Counted from the stretch's first letter, positions 51,329-59,836 are shown. The stretch is 64,000 nt of DNA from an uncultured Acidobacteriaceae bacterium (GCA_937879855.1 CALFMO010000032.1:1-64000), one strand, 5' to 3'. The notes: generated by a model from the letters alone, not told the origin. A program made the numbers and translations.

Positions 51329-51868
51329 ATGTTCTTAGCCAGCAAAATCGCATGGGCTGGGGTTGTCTTGATATTGCTGACGACGCAAATCTCGGTGCCA
51401 CGCACGCCGCCGCTGGGTTCGGGACCCGTTTTCAGCGAAGAAGGGTCGGCGGTCCGGGATCGGAGCGATGTCAAGAAGATGCAGGAAGATCTGCGCAATA
51501 GAGGACACTACCGAGGCAAGATCGATGGCGTATTCGGTCTACGGACCCAAGCCAGCATTCGAGCGTATCAAAAGGCGCAGAATTTGCCAATCACCGGACA
51601 TATTGACAGCCCGACTGCACTCGGACTGGGAGTCAAACCTGAATCGAGCTCAGGCGATTCGAAGAATGTTGAGCGCGAACTTGGGCACGTCCGCGCCGAG
51701 ACTGCCAACGCGAGTAAGAGAGATAAACCTTCAGCAGGCATCAGGAAGGCTGAGGGCAAAGGAAAAAAGATCTGGCGGAAAGAAGTCTCAAGGGCTACCA
51801 CTCTCGAAGACAAACGCGGAGTCGGCGCCAATAAACAACAAGCTGAGAACGAAGACTACGACCAGTAG
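51329..51868 (+). CDS. Secreted peptidoglycan-binding-like protein
   Basis: Start ATG 51329 after GAGGAGAAGG. An N-terminal hydrophobic signal (KIAWAGVVLILLTTQISV) precedes a PG_binding_1 domain (VKKMQEDLRNRGHYRGKIDG, LRTQASIRAYQKAQNLPITG) and a long Lys/Glu-rich, probably disordered tail. 179 residues. Should sit in the periplasm bound to cell wall. 32 bp upstream of the first Crp/Fnr gene. Confidence 0.75.
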   Translation: MFLASKIAWAGVVLILLTTQISVPRTPPLGSGPVFSEEGSAVRDRSDVKKMQEDLRNRGHYRGKIDGVFGLRTQASIRAYQKAQNLPITGHIDSPTALGLGVKPESSSGDSKNVERELGHVRAETANASKRDKPSAGIRKAEGKGKKIWRKEVSRATTLEDKRGVGANKQQAENEDYDQ

Positions 51869-51900
51869 TCCATTCTTTCTTATAGCTTCTAAGGATATTT

Positions 51901-52554
51901 ATGGTCAGCAAAGACACTCTCAACTTCGCTGCGAAGGACCTTCTGAAGAAGATTGGCAAGGAGAAAACTTCCCGGGAGTACTGCAATCAAGAGACCATCT
52001 TTAGGCAAGGCGATGCGGCTGACGCGATGTTCTACATCCAGGATGGCAATGTGAAAGTCACGGTTACATCCAGGCGTGGCAAAAGGGCAGTTCTCGCGAT
52101 CCTCCGGCAAGGCGACTTTTTTGGTGAGCGCTGTCTCGTGAGGCGATCTCTGAGGATGTCCACCGCCACGGCAATTCACCAGTCCACTATTGCCCGAGTC
52201 AAGAGAAAAACGATAGTGCGAATAATGCAGCAAGAGCCTGCCTTTGCAAAGCTGGTTATCTCTTATCTCCTCTCTCGCATTGTCCGAATCGAGGAAAACT
52301 TTGTGGATCAGATCCTGCATTCCAGCGAAAAGCGACTCGCGCGGATTCTCTTGCTGCTAGCCCGTTCTGGAAGTCAATCCGACTCGAAGTCGGTGGTGCT
52401 GAAGGTGACTCAGCAGACTCTCGCGGAGATGGTCGGTACGACGCGCTCGCGAGTGAGCTTCTTCATGAACGGCTTTAGGAAGAGGGGATTCATTCACTAC
52501 AAAGGGGGCTTGCGGGTGCATCGGGGACTGTTCACCTTCGCCCTCCTGGAGTAA
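51901..52554 (+). CDS. Crp/Fnr-family regulator, copy 1
   Basis: 217 residues. Cyclic-nucleotide-binding-type beta-roll (QETIFRQGDAADAMFYIQDG ... VLAILRQGDFFGERCLV), dimer helix, and winged HTH with recognition region TLAEMVGTTRSRVSFFMNGF. No Fnr-type N-terminal cysteines, and the ligand Arg/Ser signature of CRP is not intact, so the effector is unknown. Closely paralogous to the regulator at 54122; both may control the island palindrome. Confidence 0.88.
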   Translation: MVSKDTLNFAAKDLLKKIGKEKTSREYCNQETIFRQGDAADAMFYIQDGNVKVTVTSRRGKRAVLAILRQGDFFGERCLVRRSLRMSTATAIHQSTIARVKRKTIVRIMQQEPAFAKLVISYLLSRIVRIEENFVDQILHSSEKRLARILLLLARSGSQSDSKSVVLKVTQQTLAEMVGTTRSRVSFFMNGFRKRGFIHYKGGLRVHRGLFTFALLE

Positions 52555-52771
52555 GTGGGGTGCGAGTTCCCACACGAGTTCACAAGGAAACCAATGCAGA
52601 GCAGGGTAAGACCATCGTCCCCTAGAATCTCGTTCTGAAGGAAACGATAGCGGCCCAAAACTCTTTCGAGTCATGGGGCGCGTCGTTTGAACCGCCTTCT
52701 CCGAAGTCTGCTCAAATCCACTCTGCGTTTCGATGAGCACTGTAGAAGATGATTCTAATATCCATGCAGCG

Positions 52772-53122
52772 TCAGCGCCGTCTGCGCCAACCGAGCCACA
52801 TACCGAGACCGATGCCCGCGAGCACCGCTCCAGTCAGCTTCTTGCGGTCGGTGATCGGAACGAAACGACTCTGCTGATCACTGATCTCTATAACACCCAC
52901 GGGAACAGCCCGCACTCCTCCCCCGCCTCCGCCTCCTTCGCCCCGAGCACTGGTATCGCCCACACCACCCGTGCCCGCCCCAGCGCCGTAGCCATACATT
53001 ATTTTTGCAACCGGTACGATCGTTTTGCCGTGGGCCAAGATGGGTTCGCCGTAGATGGCTTTTACGCTCGCCTGGCTGAGAATGCTTTCCTTCAGGGATT
53101 GCAGAAGGGCTTGGGCGCTCAT
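52772..53122 (-). CDS. GerW/YtfJ-family protein
   Basis: 116 residues: SVKAIYGEPILAHGKTIVPV, AKIMYGYGAGAGTG, a Gly-rich loop, VRAVPVGVIEISDQQSRFVP and a C-terminal membrane-like helix (AVLAGIGLGMWLGW). The family is named after a Bacillus spore-germination factor but occurs widely in non-sporulating bacteria. Role here unknown. The intergenic stretches on both sides (52555-52771, 53123-53373) show no further gene. Confidence 0.8.
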   Translation of the reverse strand: MSAQALLQSLKESILSQASVKAIYGEPILAHGKTIVPVAKIMYGYGAGAGTGGVGDTSARGEGGGGGGGVRAVPVGVIEISDQQSRFVPITDRKKLTGAVLAGIGLGMWLGWRRRR

Positions 53123-53373
53123 TTCAGAACTCCTTAACGCAACTATTATCCTCTTTTCCTTACCTAAATCTGGCGCTAGTGCGGTAGGCGGTCGTTGAGG
53201 CTGTCATCGGCGAGCACGAGCGCCGAGGACCAGAGGTAAACTGGGTATGCGCAAGCGCCTGATCCCGGCGATTTCGAAAGATGCTCAACGCGCAGGAACC
53301 CAACGATCATCTTCAAGGCAGAGTCCCAAGAGAGTGACAAAGGAAGTGCCGACAACGTTTCGCACAGTGAGTT

Positions 53374-53585
53374 TTAGGTTGCGTGCGGCGTGTGCTTTGG
53401 CCTGCGCGGGTGGTTAGAGCAAACGTGCGATGCAAACTCCTTCTCGCGCTGAGACTCAAGTTCCGCATCATTGCGTCGATACTCTCGCCGACAGGCGGAT
53501 CCGTAGGGTTGAAGATCCATGCAAACTGGGAGCAGCCCCAACCGCGCTTTCGCGGTTGGTCTATCCACACAAGCTCGCGCGGCAT
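53374..53585 (-). pseudogene. WGCS-family protein, frameshifted copy
   Basis: ATG 53585: PRELVWIDQPRKRGWGCSQF, AWIFNPTDPPVGESIDAMMR; then the frame changes near 53450 and continues ELESQREKEFASHVCSNHP. Joining the two gives a full relative of the 36691 protein, except that the second Cys of CSxC is Phe. One frameshift, plus the lost Cys, suggests decay. Confidence 0.75.
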
Positions 53586-53591
53586 GGCCGG

Positions 53592-53620
53592 ATTATATGC
53601 AGCAAAATCTCAGTGATCAA
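53592..53620 (-). promoter_or_regulatory. Promoter overlapping palindrome site 9
   Basis: On the minus strand TTGATC (53615-53620) and TATAAT (53592-53597) are exactly 17 bp apart; the -10 ends 6 bp before the ATG at 53585, predicting a leaderless transcript. The -35 is part of the palindrome at 53613-53630. Confidence 0.6.
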
Positions 53621-53630
53621 TATTGATCAG
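53613..53630. promoter_or_regulatory. Island palindrome, site 9 (best symmetric copy)
   Basis: GTGATCAATATTGATCAG, 13 of 14 defined positions, with a perfect 16-bp core TGATCAATATTGATCA. It lies between the divergent small genes at 53585 (-) and 53685 (+). Confidence 0.65.
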
Positions 53631-53684
53631 TCCCGATTCTGCCTTGGGGCTTAATCTACTTGCGACTATCCAAAGGAGGCATTC

Positions 53685-53852
53685 ATGGGTGGTCACTCTT
53701 CCCCAGAAATAACCTGCATACTTTGCAGCAAGCCAGTAGATTTGAAGGTCGATCTGTCTGCTGATGAGAACGGCAAGGCCGTACACACGGAGTGCTACGT
53801 CCGCCGGATCACGAACCCACACGGCAGTCCCTCTGCCATGCTTGCCGATTGA
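53685..53852 (+). CDS. Small CILC-type zinc protein (intact copy)
   Basis: ATG 53685 after AAAGGAGGC. 55 residues: GGHSSPEITCILCSKPVDLK, then ADENGKAVHTECYVRRIT, a CxxC plus HxxC zinc site. The dead copy at 38114 has the same ribosome binding site and operator region, so operator and gene moved or duplicated together. Function unknown. Confidence 0.75.
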   Translation: MGGHSSPEITCILCSKPVDLKVDLSADENGKAVHTECYVRRITNPHGSPSAMLAD

Positions 53853-54121
53853 TTTCTGTGCGGGACAGAGTCGCTTGAAAAGGACGAACGGTGAGGATTG
53901 CGGGTGTGCTACGGTCGATCCTTTGCGATCCCTATGCGGTCGAGATGCGGAGTCATGCGCGGTTGCCCAGTGCTGAGTTCACACTTCTGTGTCGGGGCAG
54001 CCCCACAGGTCGGACATCGGACGGCGAGGATCTGTTTTGGGCTGAGTTCTTTTGTCACACAAACCTCCACGTGCAAAAGGGTTGTCAATTAAACCAGTTC
54101 CGGGAAGCCCAGATGGACGGT

Positions 54122-54799
54122 CTACGCCCTCCTGATAACGGACATCGGCCGATTCTGCAGAAAGGCGCTGATGAGTGCGCTATTTATCTGCAAGCCGCCG
54201 TTGTAGCTGACGAAGCCTTTCTTCTTGAACGCATTCATAAATTTGCTTACCCTTGCGCGGGTAGTACCAACCATTTCCGCGAGGGTTGCTTGGCTCACCT
54301 TCAGGGGGTTCTCTGGCTTTGATTCCTTGGTTATTTGCCCAAACAACAACAGAACCCGTGCCAGTCGCTTTTCGCTGAAATTGAAGAATTGATCTGCCAG
54401 GTCTTCCTCGACTCGAATAACTCGGGAAAGCAGATATGCATTAAGCAACGCTGCGAACTGCGGGTCGTGCTTGAGCGTGCGAAGCGTGCTCTCCTTCTGC
54501 AAGCGAGTGATATTGGAGGGCCCGATTGATCTCGCCGTGTACATCCGCAAAGATTGCCCGCCCAGACAACCTTCGCCAAAAAAACTACCCCGCAGCAGGA
54601 CGGCGATTATCGCTCTTTTGCGCCGCGTAGCGGCCATCGTGAGCTTAACCGTACCGCTCTGGATATAGAAAACTGCATCGGCTTTGTCGCCTTGCGAAAA
54701 AATGATCTCGTTGTCTCGGAAGCTCCGCACAGTCATCGCAGAACGGAACTTTTTGCGGAAAACTGTGGGACTGAAACCGAGAGTTTGTTCAATCGCCAT
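54122..54799 (-). CDS. Crp/Fnr-family regulator, copy 2
   Basis: I use ATG 54799, which has GAGGAGA 6 nt upstream; an in-frame ATG at 54901 has none. 225 residues: beta-roll (NEIIFSQGDKADAVFYIQSG ... AVLLRGSFFGEGCLG) and HTH with TLAEMVGTTRARVSKFMNAF. The HTH is nearly the same as in copy 1, so both probably read the same DNA site. A degenerate palindrome copy lies about 85 bp upstream (54884), hinting at autoregulation. The convergent 53853-54121 space has no supported gene. Confidence 0.88.
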   Translation of the reverse strand: MAIEQTLGFSPTVFRKKFRSAMTVRSFRDNEIIFSQGDKADAVFYIQSGTVKLTMAATRRKRAIIAVLLRGSFFGEGCLGGQSLRMYTARSIGPSNITRLQKESTLRTLKHDPQFAALLNAYLLSRVIRVEEDLADQFFNFSEKRLARVLLLFGQITKESKPENPLKVSQATLAEMVGTTRARVSKFMNAFKKKGFVSYNGGLQINSALISAFLQNRPMSVIRRA

Positions 54800-55702
54800 C
54801 TGTCTCCTCGGTACAATCAATTCAATTGGAGTACCGTCCTCCGTATAGAAAAATAAATCATATGGCTCGGGAATATGACGTGCATGGTCAATAAAGCTCA
54901 TACACAATTGCACACAGTATCTACGTGGTAATCTCGGCAAACTGCTCTGACGCCGAGGCTCAGGGTGCGCAGCCAGTTCTCGCAAAAGGCCCTAACTAGG
55001 AACAAAACAATCTGCGTGTTCCAAACCGAGAGTCGGTATTGTCCATAGACGAACAAAAGACGAAACGTGTATGATCTTCGCAGGGAAGAAAGCCGAAAAC
55101 GTGGGCTCGCAATCGTGGCTGATCTGCAGCAAACATCGCACGAGTCCTGTGTATGAGTGGACCGCCGGGTGGGCTAAGTTTCACCGCACCGGAGTGGAAC
55201 AGCTTCGGACTGGAGCTGCTGGGTGGCAGACCTCTCAGCCAAGCGTTTACAGCTGTGCGAGCCGGAGCAGTTGACGCGATCGTGATCTTGGCAGCGAGGA
55301 ATGTGAATTTTGTCAGTGCTTTGCGTGGGCTTCTGCTGCGTTCCTCCGTGCCGGGCAGTCTTGCGATAATCAGCCTATCCTTTGACCAGAAATCTCGTGG
55401 TCCCGAGGCTTGGTTCGGTATTGCCTTCCCCCAAATCACTTAAATCGCCCCCATTTATTTCTCACATGTTTTCGATAGCTGGAAGCAACACAGGAGCGGA
55501 GAGGGAGGTTAGTCAAGGCCGAGTTCTTTGCGCCGCATAGCGGTCGGAGCGAAGCGCAGAGCCTTGACTGGCCTCCTGCGCTCAGTACACTCGCCAGCGG
55601 AAAAATGGGAGATCACCCGTTCCCGTGGACGCCGAGTTTTTCCCGCCGCGCTTTCTTCCTGTCCGCCTGCTGCCGCAGTGCTGGCTACTCGGCCACCGAG
55701 GT
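54800..55702. other. Intergenic with doubtful frames
   Basis: About 900 bp. A plus-strand frame at 55153-55443 (AGAVDAIVILAARNVNFVSA) and its minus-strand complement are both open; neither has a ribosome binding site or known family. Possibly a gene remnant. Confidence 0.3.
54884..54901. promoter_or_regulatory. Island palindrome, site 10 (degenerate)
   Basis: ATGGTCAATAAAGCTCAT, 10 of 14 defined positions; the left half is good. Upstream of the second Crp/Fnr gene. Confidence 0.3.
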
Positions 55703-56083
55703 TCAGCGCCACGCTTCGTGGTCTTTGAGCCGGTCCTGCGCCACACGCGCCTTCTGCTTCTTGATCTCGTCCACGATCCCGTCGAACACCTCTTGCGTTA
55801 TCGACTGCCCCTTCGCCATGGGACCCAGCAGGTTGACCAACAGCAGGCGGCACCCCGTGATCTCCACCATCTCGGCACTGGGTCGAAGGTCCGTCTTGTC
55901 CTGTTCGATCTCGCGCAGTACCAGCCCGCGGATCAGCTCCGCGTGCGTCTGCTTCCGCTTCGCCGCCAGCGCTTCGAGCTCGTTTATCTCCGCTTGGTTA
56001 AGCTTCGTCCCCACGTGATGCACTCGGAATCGCGCCCGCTTAGCCGCCTCCACTGCTAGGTGCTTCTCATCGAGCAGCGCCAT
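55703..56083 (-). CDS. MobC-like mobilisation accessory protein
   Basis: 126 residues from MALLDEKHLAVEAAKRARFR. The middle VGTKLNQAEINELEALAAKR, KQTHAELIRGLVLREI has the spacing of a ribbon-helix-helix DNA-binding domain as in MobC/relaxosome accessory proteins; a helical C-terminal half follows. No relaxase is recognised in the window. Supports a mobilisable past of the island. Confidence 0.55.
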   Translation of the reverse strand: MALLDEKHLAVEAAKRARFRVHHVGTKLNQAEINELEALAAKRKQTHAELIRGLVLREIEQDKTDLRPSAEMVEITGCRLLLVNLLGPMAKGQSITQEVFDGIVDEIKKQKARVAQDRLKDHEAWR

Positions 56084-56153
56084 CGCTCCACCTCCCGACA
56101 GCTGGGTTTTTACCCAGGTAAAGACGGGTTTCCCCACGGAACCACGGAATACG

Positions 56154-56615
56154 CTATCTATCGAAAGCCAGGATGGTTCCCCCAGAGTACCCGCAGGTTT
56201 CCCCACAGTTCCCTCCCAGGGGTGGAGTGTCAAAATTCTTCCGGTGCGAAGCACCGTTTTGGCAGCACCACGACATCGACGGTAGGGTCACGCCTTCACC
56301 GCACGCACAGAAGGCAGTGGACTCCCCCCCGGCTACAAACTTCTTTGCCGGCTCTTTTGCAGACTCCTCCACCGCAGCATTGCTTGGGTCTTTACGTACA
56401 CGCAAAGCAGAAGCAACTTGTTTGGCCTGTGGAGTCTTCAGAAAGTCCTGGAAGTCACGGTCTTTCGAGAAGACATAGTTCAGCGCCTTGTCCACAACAT
56501 CGTCCGAGGATGCCTGAATGAAAGCGGCGTACTGATCGACGTGTGTTGCGTGGATCTCATCCCGGCGAACGGACGCACAGAGGTGGCGGATCTGGTTGAT
56601 CTCAAGCAGTGGCAT
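56154..56615 (-). CDS. Island hypothetical protein
   Basis: 153 residues. PLLEINQIRHLCASVRRDEI, HATHVDQYAAFIQASSDDVV, DKALNYVFSKDRDFQDFLKT is helical and well formed; after about residue 100 composition changes to a Cys/Gly-rich run (WCCQNGASHRKNF) that may be read-through past a lost stop. No family known. Confidence 0.55.
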   Translation of the reverse strand: MPLLEINQIRHLCASVRRDEIHATHVDQYAAFIQASSDDVVDKALNYVFSKDRDFQDFLKTPQAKQVASALRVRKDPSNAAVEESAKEPAKKFVAGGESTAFCACGEGVTLPSMSWCCQNGASHRKNFDTPPLGGNCGETCGYSGGTILAFDR

Positions 56616-56640
56616 ATTGCTCCCTTATTAGGTAGTGAAA

Positions 56641-57333
56641 TCACGCAACGTCTTTGCCCACAACTTTTGAAGAAGTCGGCGGCAACGGTCGTCGCATTCC
56701 GTGGCCTAAGCAGCTGCATGTTGCACCTCGAACACCGGCTCGATCAGGAAGCGCTTCGCGTCGCGGTCCTATCTGCGAAGTGCCAGCACTTCGCAGACGG
56801 CGGGTATCCGCAAAGAGGAGTCTTTCCGGCCCCGTTCCGCGGCTGATGAGCAGCGTCTTGCCGCCGCGAATTAAATCAGCTAGGAAATCCGCGAGAGGTC
56901 GCGTTAATGTTCCACGCGCAATAAGGTCATCGACCGTGTAATGGCGGCTGTTGAACTTTCTGATCGTCAGCGACGGAGCGGGGCTTACGACCGGCGGAAT
57001 CATCGATGCAAGGCGCCTCCCATCCGGGGGAGATGCGCGCCCCAGCAACGGGTTGTCTGCATCGAGCTTCTTGCCCACCTGGTTGGCGATGACTTCGAAG
57101 CCGGCGCACAGCCCGCTGGCGTCGTAGGAAATGGTGGGTTCCTGGCACAGTCCTCCATCGCGCTTGCAGCACGACGAGGCATCTGGATTGCCCATGATGT
57201 CGCTGTCGCTTTCGTCCAGCAACAGCGGTTCAATCGGCTTAAGGAATTGCAGGATCAATTTGAAGCTCATAGCGAGAACCTCACAGCGATGGAAGCCCAG
57301 CGGCGAGCTGAGCTTCCGAGAGTGAAAGAGCAA
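56641..57333 (-). pseudogene. CpaF/TrbB/VirB11-type secretion ATPase, broken
   Basis: FKLILQFLKPIEPLLLDESD, SDIMGNPDASS, GFEVIANQVGKKLDADNPLL, IPPVVSPAPSLTIRKFNSRH, TVDDLIARGTLTRPLADFLA, then LIRGGKTLLISRGTGPERLL: the N-terminal part of a type II/IV secretion ATPase up to Walker A, which should read SGGTGTGKTT but is corrupted (RGTGPER). The Walker B and C-terminal half are missing and the sequence after that is unrelated. Evidence of a lost conjugation or pilus system. Confidence 0.75.
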
Positions 57334-57339
57334 AGAGGT

Positions 57340-57605
57340 TTATGCGGCCGTTTCCTCCTGGGACGCATCCTCGTGCTCTTGATCTTCTGGGGCGGCCTTT
57401 TCGGCGCGGTCCAGCTTCAGGATCGAAGCGATACGAAGTTCCCAGACCCGGTGCCTCGTGTCCGTCTTCTTGCTGTCGTATTCCCGGCTAGGCAGTTCGC
57501 CTTCCACCTGGATATGCGCGCCCCTGGTGAAACGTCTTGGTGAACTCCGAGAGCTGCCGAAGACGACGTCAACGGTGCCATTCGGTGGGCGAGATGTACT
57601 TGCCG
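57340..57605 (-). pseudogene. ssb: Single-stranded DNA-binding protein, frameshifted
   Basis: Minus strand: GKYISPTEWHR, then in the next frame LRQLSEFTKTFHQG, then AHIQVEGELPSREYDSKKTD, TRHRVWELRIASILKLDRAE and an acidic end. This is the OB-fold core and tail of SSB with two frame changes; the N-terminus is missing. Plasmid/ICE-type SSBs are usual companions of conjugation genes, as here just upstream of the ATPase remnant. Confidence 0.75.
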
Positions 57606-58401
57606 TCGCACCTCATGCCGCTGTTTACCCTAACATTCGGAATTCGTCAATCGGGGGTTGCGTTGGGGGTTGCGTCGTAGACGCCGGAAAGAAATTCTGC
57701 CTTAAGCTAGCTGATGTTGTCATGCTCAGTTTCGGGGTAGGGAATCTCCGTGCGAGAGACCACTAGCTTTTTCAACTGAGAACGCTAAGGGTGGTGACTC
57801 GATGCCTCCAGCGCCAACGTTCGTCCGAGCGTCTTGGACTTCTAGATGTGCTCACTTCCCCTAAGCAGCTGGGTTCAAGTCGGTTACGAGGAGCGCTAAG
57901 GTCGTCGCATCGCCCTATCAATTCCAAGTTAGTCGATCCGGAGTCTAACCCCCAATCGCGGTGCCCGAAGAATGTTGACGGAAAACGCTAAACGATGCCT
58001 TGGAAAGAAGTTACTCAACGCGAGTCACATTTCCTTGGCAACCGGTGAACAACATAGCCTGCGTCCGTTTGACCAATATCCTCTTTCAGCTTAAATAGAA
58101 AATCGCGGATTGGACTGCTGTAGATCGATGGCCTTTTTCTGGTCGGCCATCGGTCGGGCCTCCGGCGCTAAAGGTTCTACTTAGCATCGAAGGTCTGTAG
58201 GGCTCTGAGGCGCTATTTCGCTGCGAAGTGGTGGACATGTTCTACGGCGTGGTCGGCTCGGAGGCGCGGTGCCCATAAAGCTAATGCAGGAAGTGTCGCG
58301 AAGACTCTCGATTTGCACGACGACCTTGATGCAGTTTTGAAAATCTCAAAACTAGGATCGTCATCCCGTATCGAGACTGCGTGGACGCTAACGAGGACTC
58401 T
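57606..58401. other. Long intergenic space before xis-int
   Basis: About 800 bp with no supported gene, repeat array or tRNA. The promoter of xis-int should be at its right end. Confidence 0.4.
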
Positions 58402-58674
58402 ATGTCAACCCAGCCTAGTACGATCACTCCACGCGAACGCCGACAGTCGGCCCCGGAGGCGCCTGTCAATTCTCAATACGCTGCTCGCTTCCTCAACATG
58501 CACCCTAAGACCGTACTTCGTAAGGCTCGCGAAGGGTCGCTTCCAGGACACCCGATTGGGAGAGATCGAAAGCGTTGGCATTTTTATCTTTCGGAGCTAG
58601 ACCATTGGCTTCGTTGTCAGGTAATCTCAAGCAGCCACCCGCGTCGCCAACCCCAAGGAGATTACATTGGCTAA
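58402..58674 (+). CDS. xis: Excisionase-like HTH protein
   Basis: 90 residues from ATG 58402. NSQYAARFLNMHPKTVLRKA, REGSLPGHPIGRDRKRWHFY, LSELDHWLRCQV is a MerR-type winged HTH of the excisionase class. It overlaps the integrase start by 8 bp and should control excision directionality. Confidence 0.8.
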   Translation: MSTQPSTITPRERRQSAPEAPVNSQYAARFLNMHPKTVLRKAREGSLPGHPIGRDRKRWHFYLSELDHWLRCQVISSSHPRRQPQGDYIG

Positions 58675-59836
58675 GCGAACGCGGTATCAGTACGGTAGTG
58701 TTGAGATCAACAAACGCGTAACAGGACCGGACGTATGGCTCTATCGCTGGTGGGAACCAACTTCAGACGGACGCAGAACACGAAGGGGTTTCACCGTTGG
58801 GACGATAGAACAATACAAGACACAGGCCCACGCTTTGAAAGCAGCAGAAGGCATGCGGCTGATGATCAACGACGGTATTGCACGCCGAGAACCGGTTCTC
58901 TTCTGCGGCCTCCTCGACCGTTTTCTTCTCGATCAGAAACAGGAACAGGAAGCCGAACAAATCACCCACAATACTTTAGCCTCTTACCGAAGCATGATTT
59001 GCCAACACATTCGACCGAAGTGGGGCGACGCCTACCTCGAAGACGTTCGGCCCGCTTTGGTACAGGACTGGCTTCGCAAGCTCGTCTTCTCACCCAAGTA
59101 CAAGGGCCACATTCGCTCCCTGATGTACCGCCTTTTCGACAAAGCGATGCTTTGGGAATTGCTGAAGGTGGAACGAAATCCCATGGACTTGGTAGAAGTG
59201 AAGGGCATCAGCAAGCGCAGGAAACGTCCTCGCGTCCTTCAGGTGAAGGATGCTTGGCAAATACTCGACACGCTGGTTCAACCGTTTCGAACCATCGTGC
59301 TGATTGGCCTGTGCTTTGGTTTGCGAATCAGCGAAATCCTGGGCTTGCGGTGGACGGACTTCGATTTCAAGCGATCAGTAGTTCTGATTCAACGATCAGC
59401 GGTCGGAAAGCGGCTCAACAAATTGAAGACGGAGTATTCGCAGGACGAGGTTCCAATCGAACGGGGCTTCATTCTCGAACTGAGGAAATGGCAAGCGCTC
59501 TGTCTCGATTCCGAAGGACACTGGCTCTTCCCGAGTCCAGTGACAGGTCGACCGTATCACGCGGACTCGATTCGCACCGATTATCTGGTTCCGACAGGTT
59601 TGAAATTGGGACTTGGCAGGATCGGATTTCACACGTTTCGCCACACCTACCGTGCTTGGCTGGACGAAACCGGAGCACCCGTGGGCGTTCAGCAGAAACT
59701 CATGCGACACGCGCACGTCTCCACCACCATGGACCAGTATGGAAATGCTTCGGCGTTGGCCAAGCGCAAGGCCAATCGGCCAATCGTGCAACGCCTCTTG
59801 AGAAGGTCTGCCAATCAGCAGCTCTCCGTTCAATAA
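58667..59836 (+). CDS. int: Tyrosine recombinase (island integrase)
   Basis: 389 residues, TTG start inside the end of xis. An N-terminal arm-binding region and SAM-like core-binding domain (NTLASYRSMICQHIRPKWGD) precede the catalytic domain: Arg in GLCFGLRISEILGLRW, His-x-x-Arg in GFHTFRHTYRAWLD, His in KLMRHAHVSTTMDQYGNAS with the nucleophile Tyr. All catalytic residues are present, so it may be active. It ends 87 bp before the attachment core at 59924. Confidence 0.92.
   Translation: MAKRTRYQYGSVEINKRVTGPDVWLYRWWEPTSDGRRTRRGFTVGTIEQYKTQAHALKAAEGMRLMINDGIARREPVLFCGLLDRFLLDQKQEQEAEQITHNTLASYRSMICQHIRPKWGDAYLEDVRPALVQDWLRKLVFSPKYKGHIRSLMYRLFDKAMLWELLKVERNPMDLVEVKGISKRRKRPRVLQVKDAWQILDTLVQPFRTIVLIGLCFGLRISEILGLRWTDFDFKRSVVLIQRSAVGKRLNKLKTEYSQDEVPIERGFILELRKWQALCLDSEGHWLFPSPVTGRPYHADSIRTDYLVPTGLKLGLGRIGFHTFRHTYRAWLDETGAPVGVQQKLMRHAHVSTTMDQYGNASALAKRKANRPIVQRLLRRSANQQLSVQ

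Noticed and set aside
53613..53630. Standard FNR box
   Set aside because: The half-sites are everted (ATCAAT-ATTGAT) relative to TTGAT-N4-ATCAA, so it is not a classic FNR site.
54996..55443. Two overlapping open frames on opposite strands
   Set aside because: Neither has a ribosome binding site, known motif or clear codon pattern; left as intergenic.
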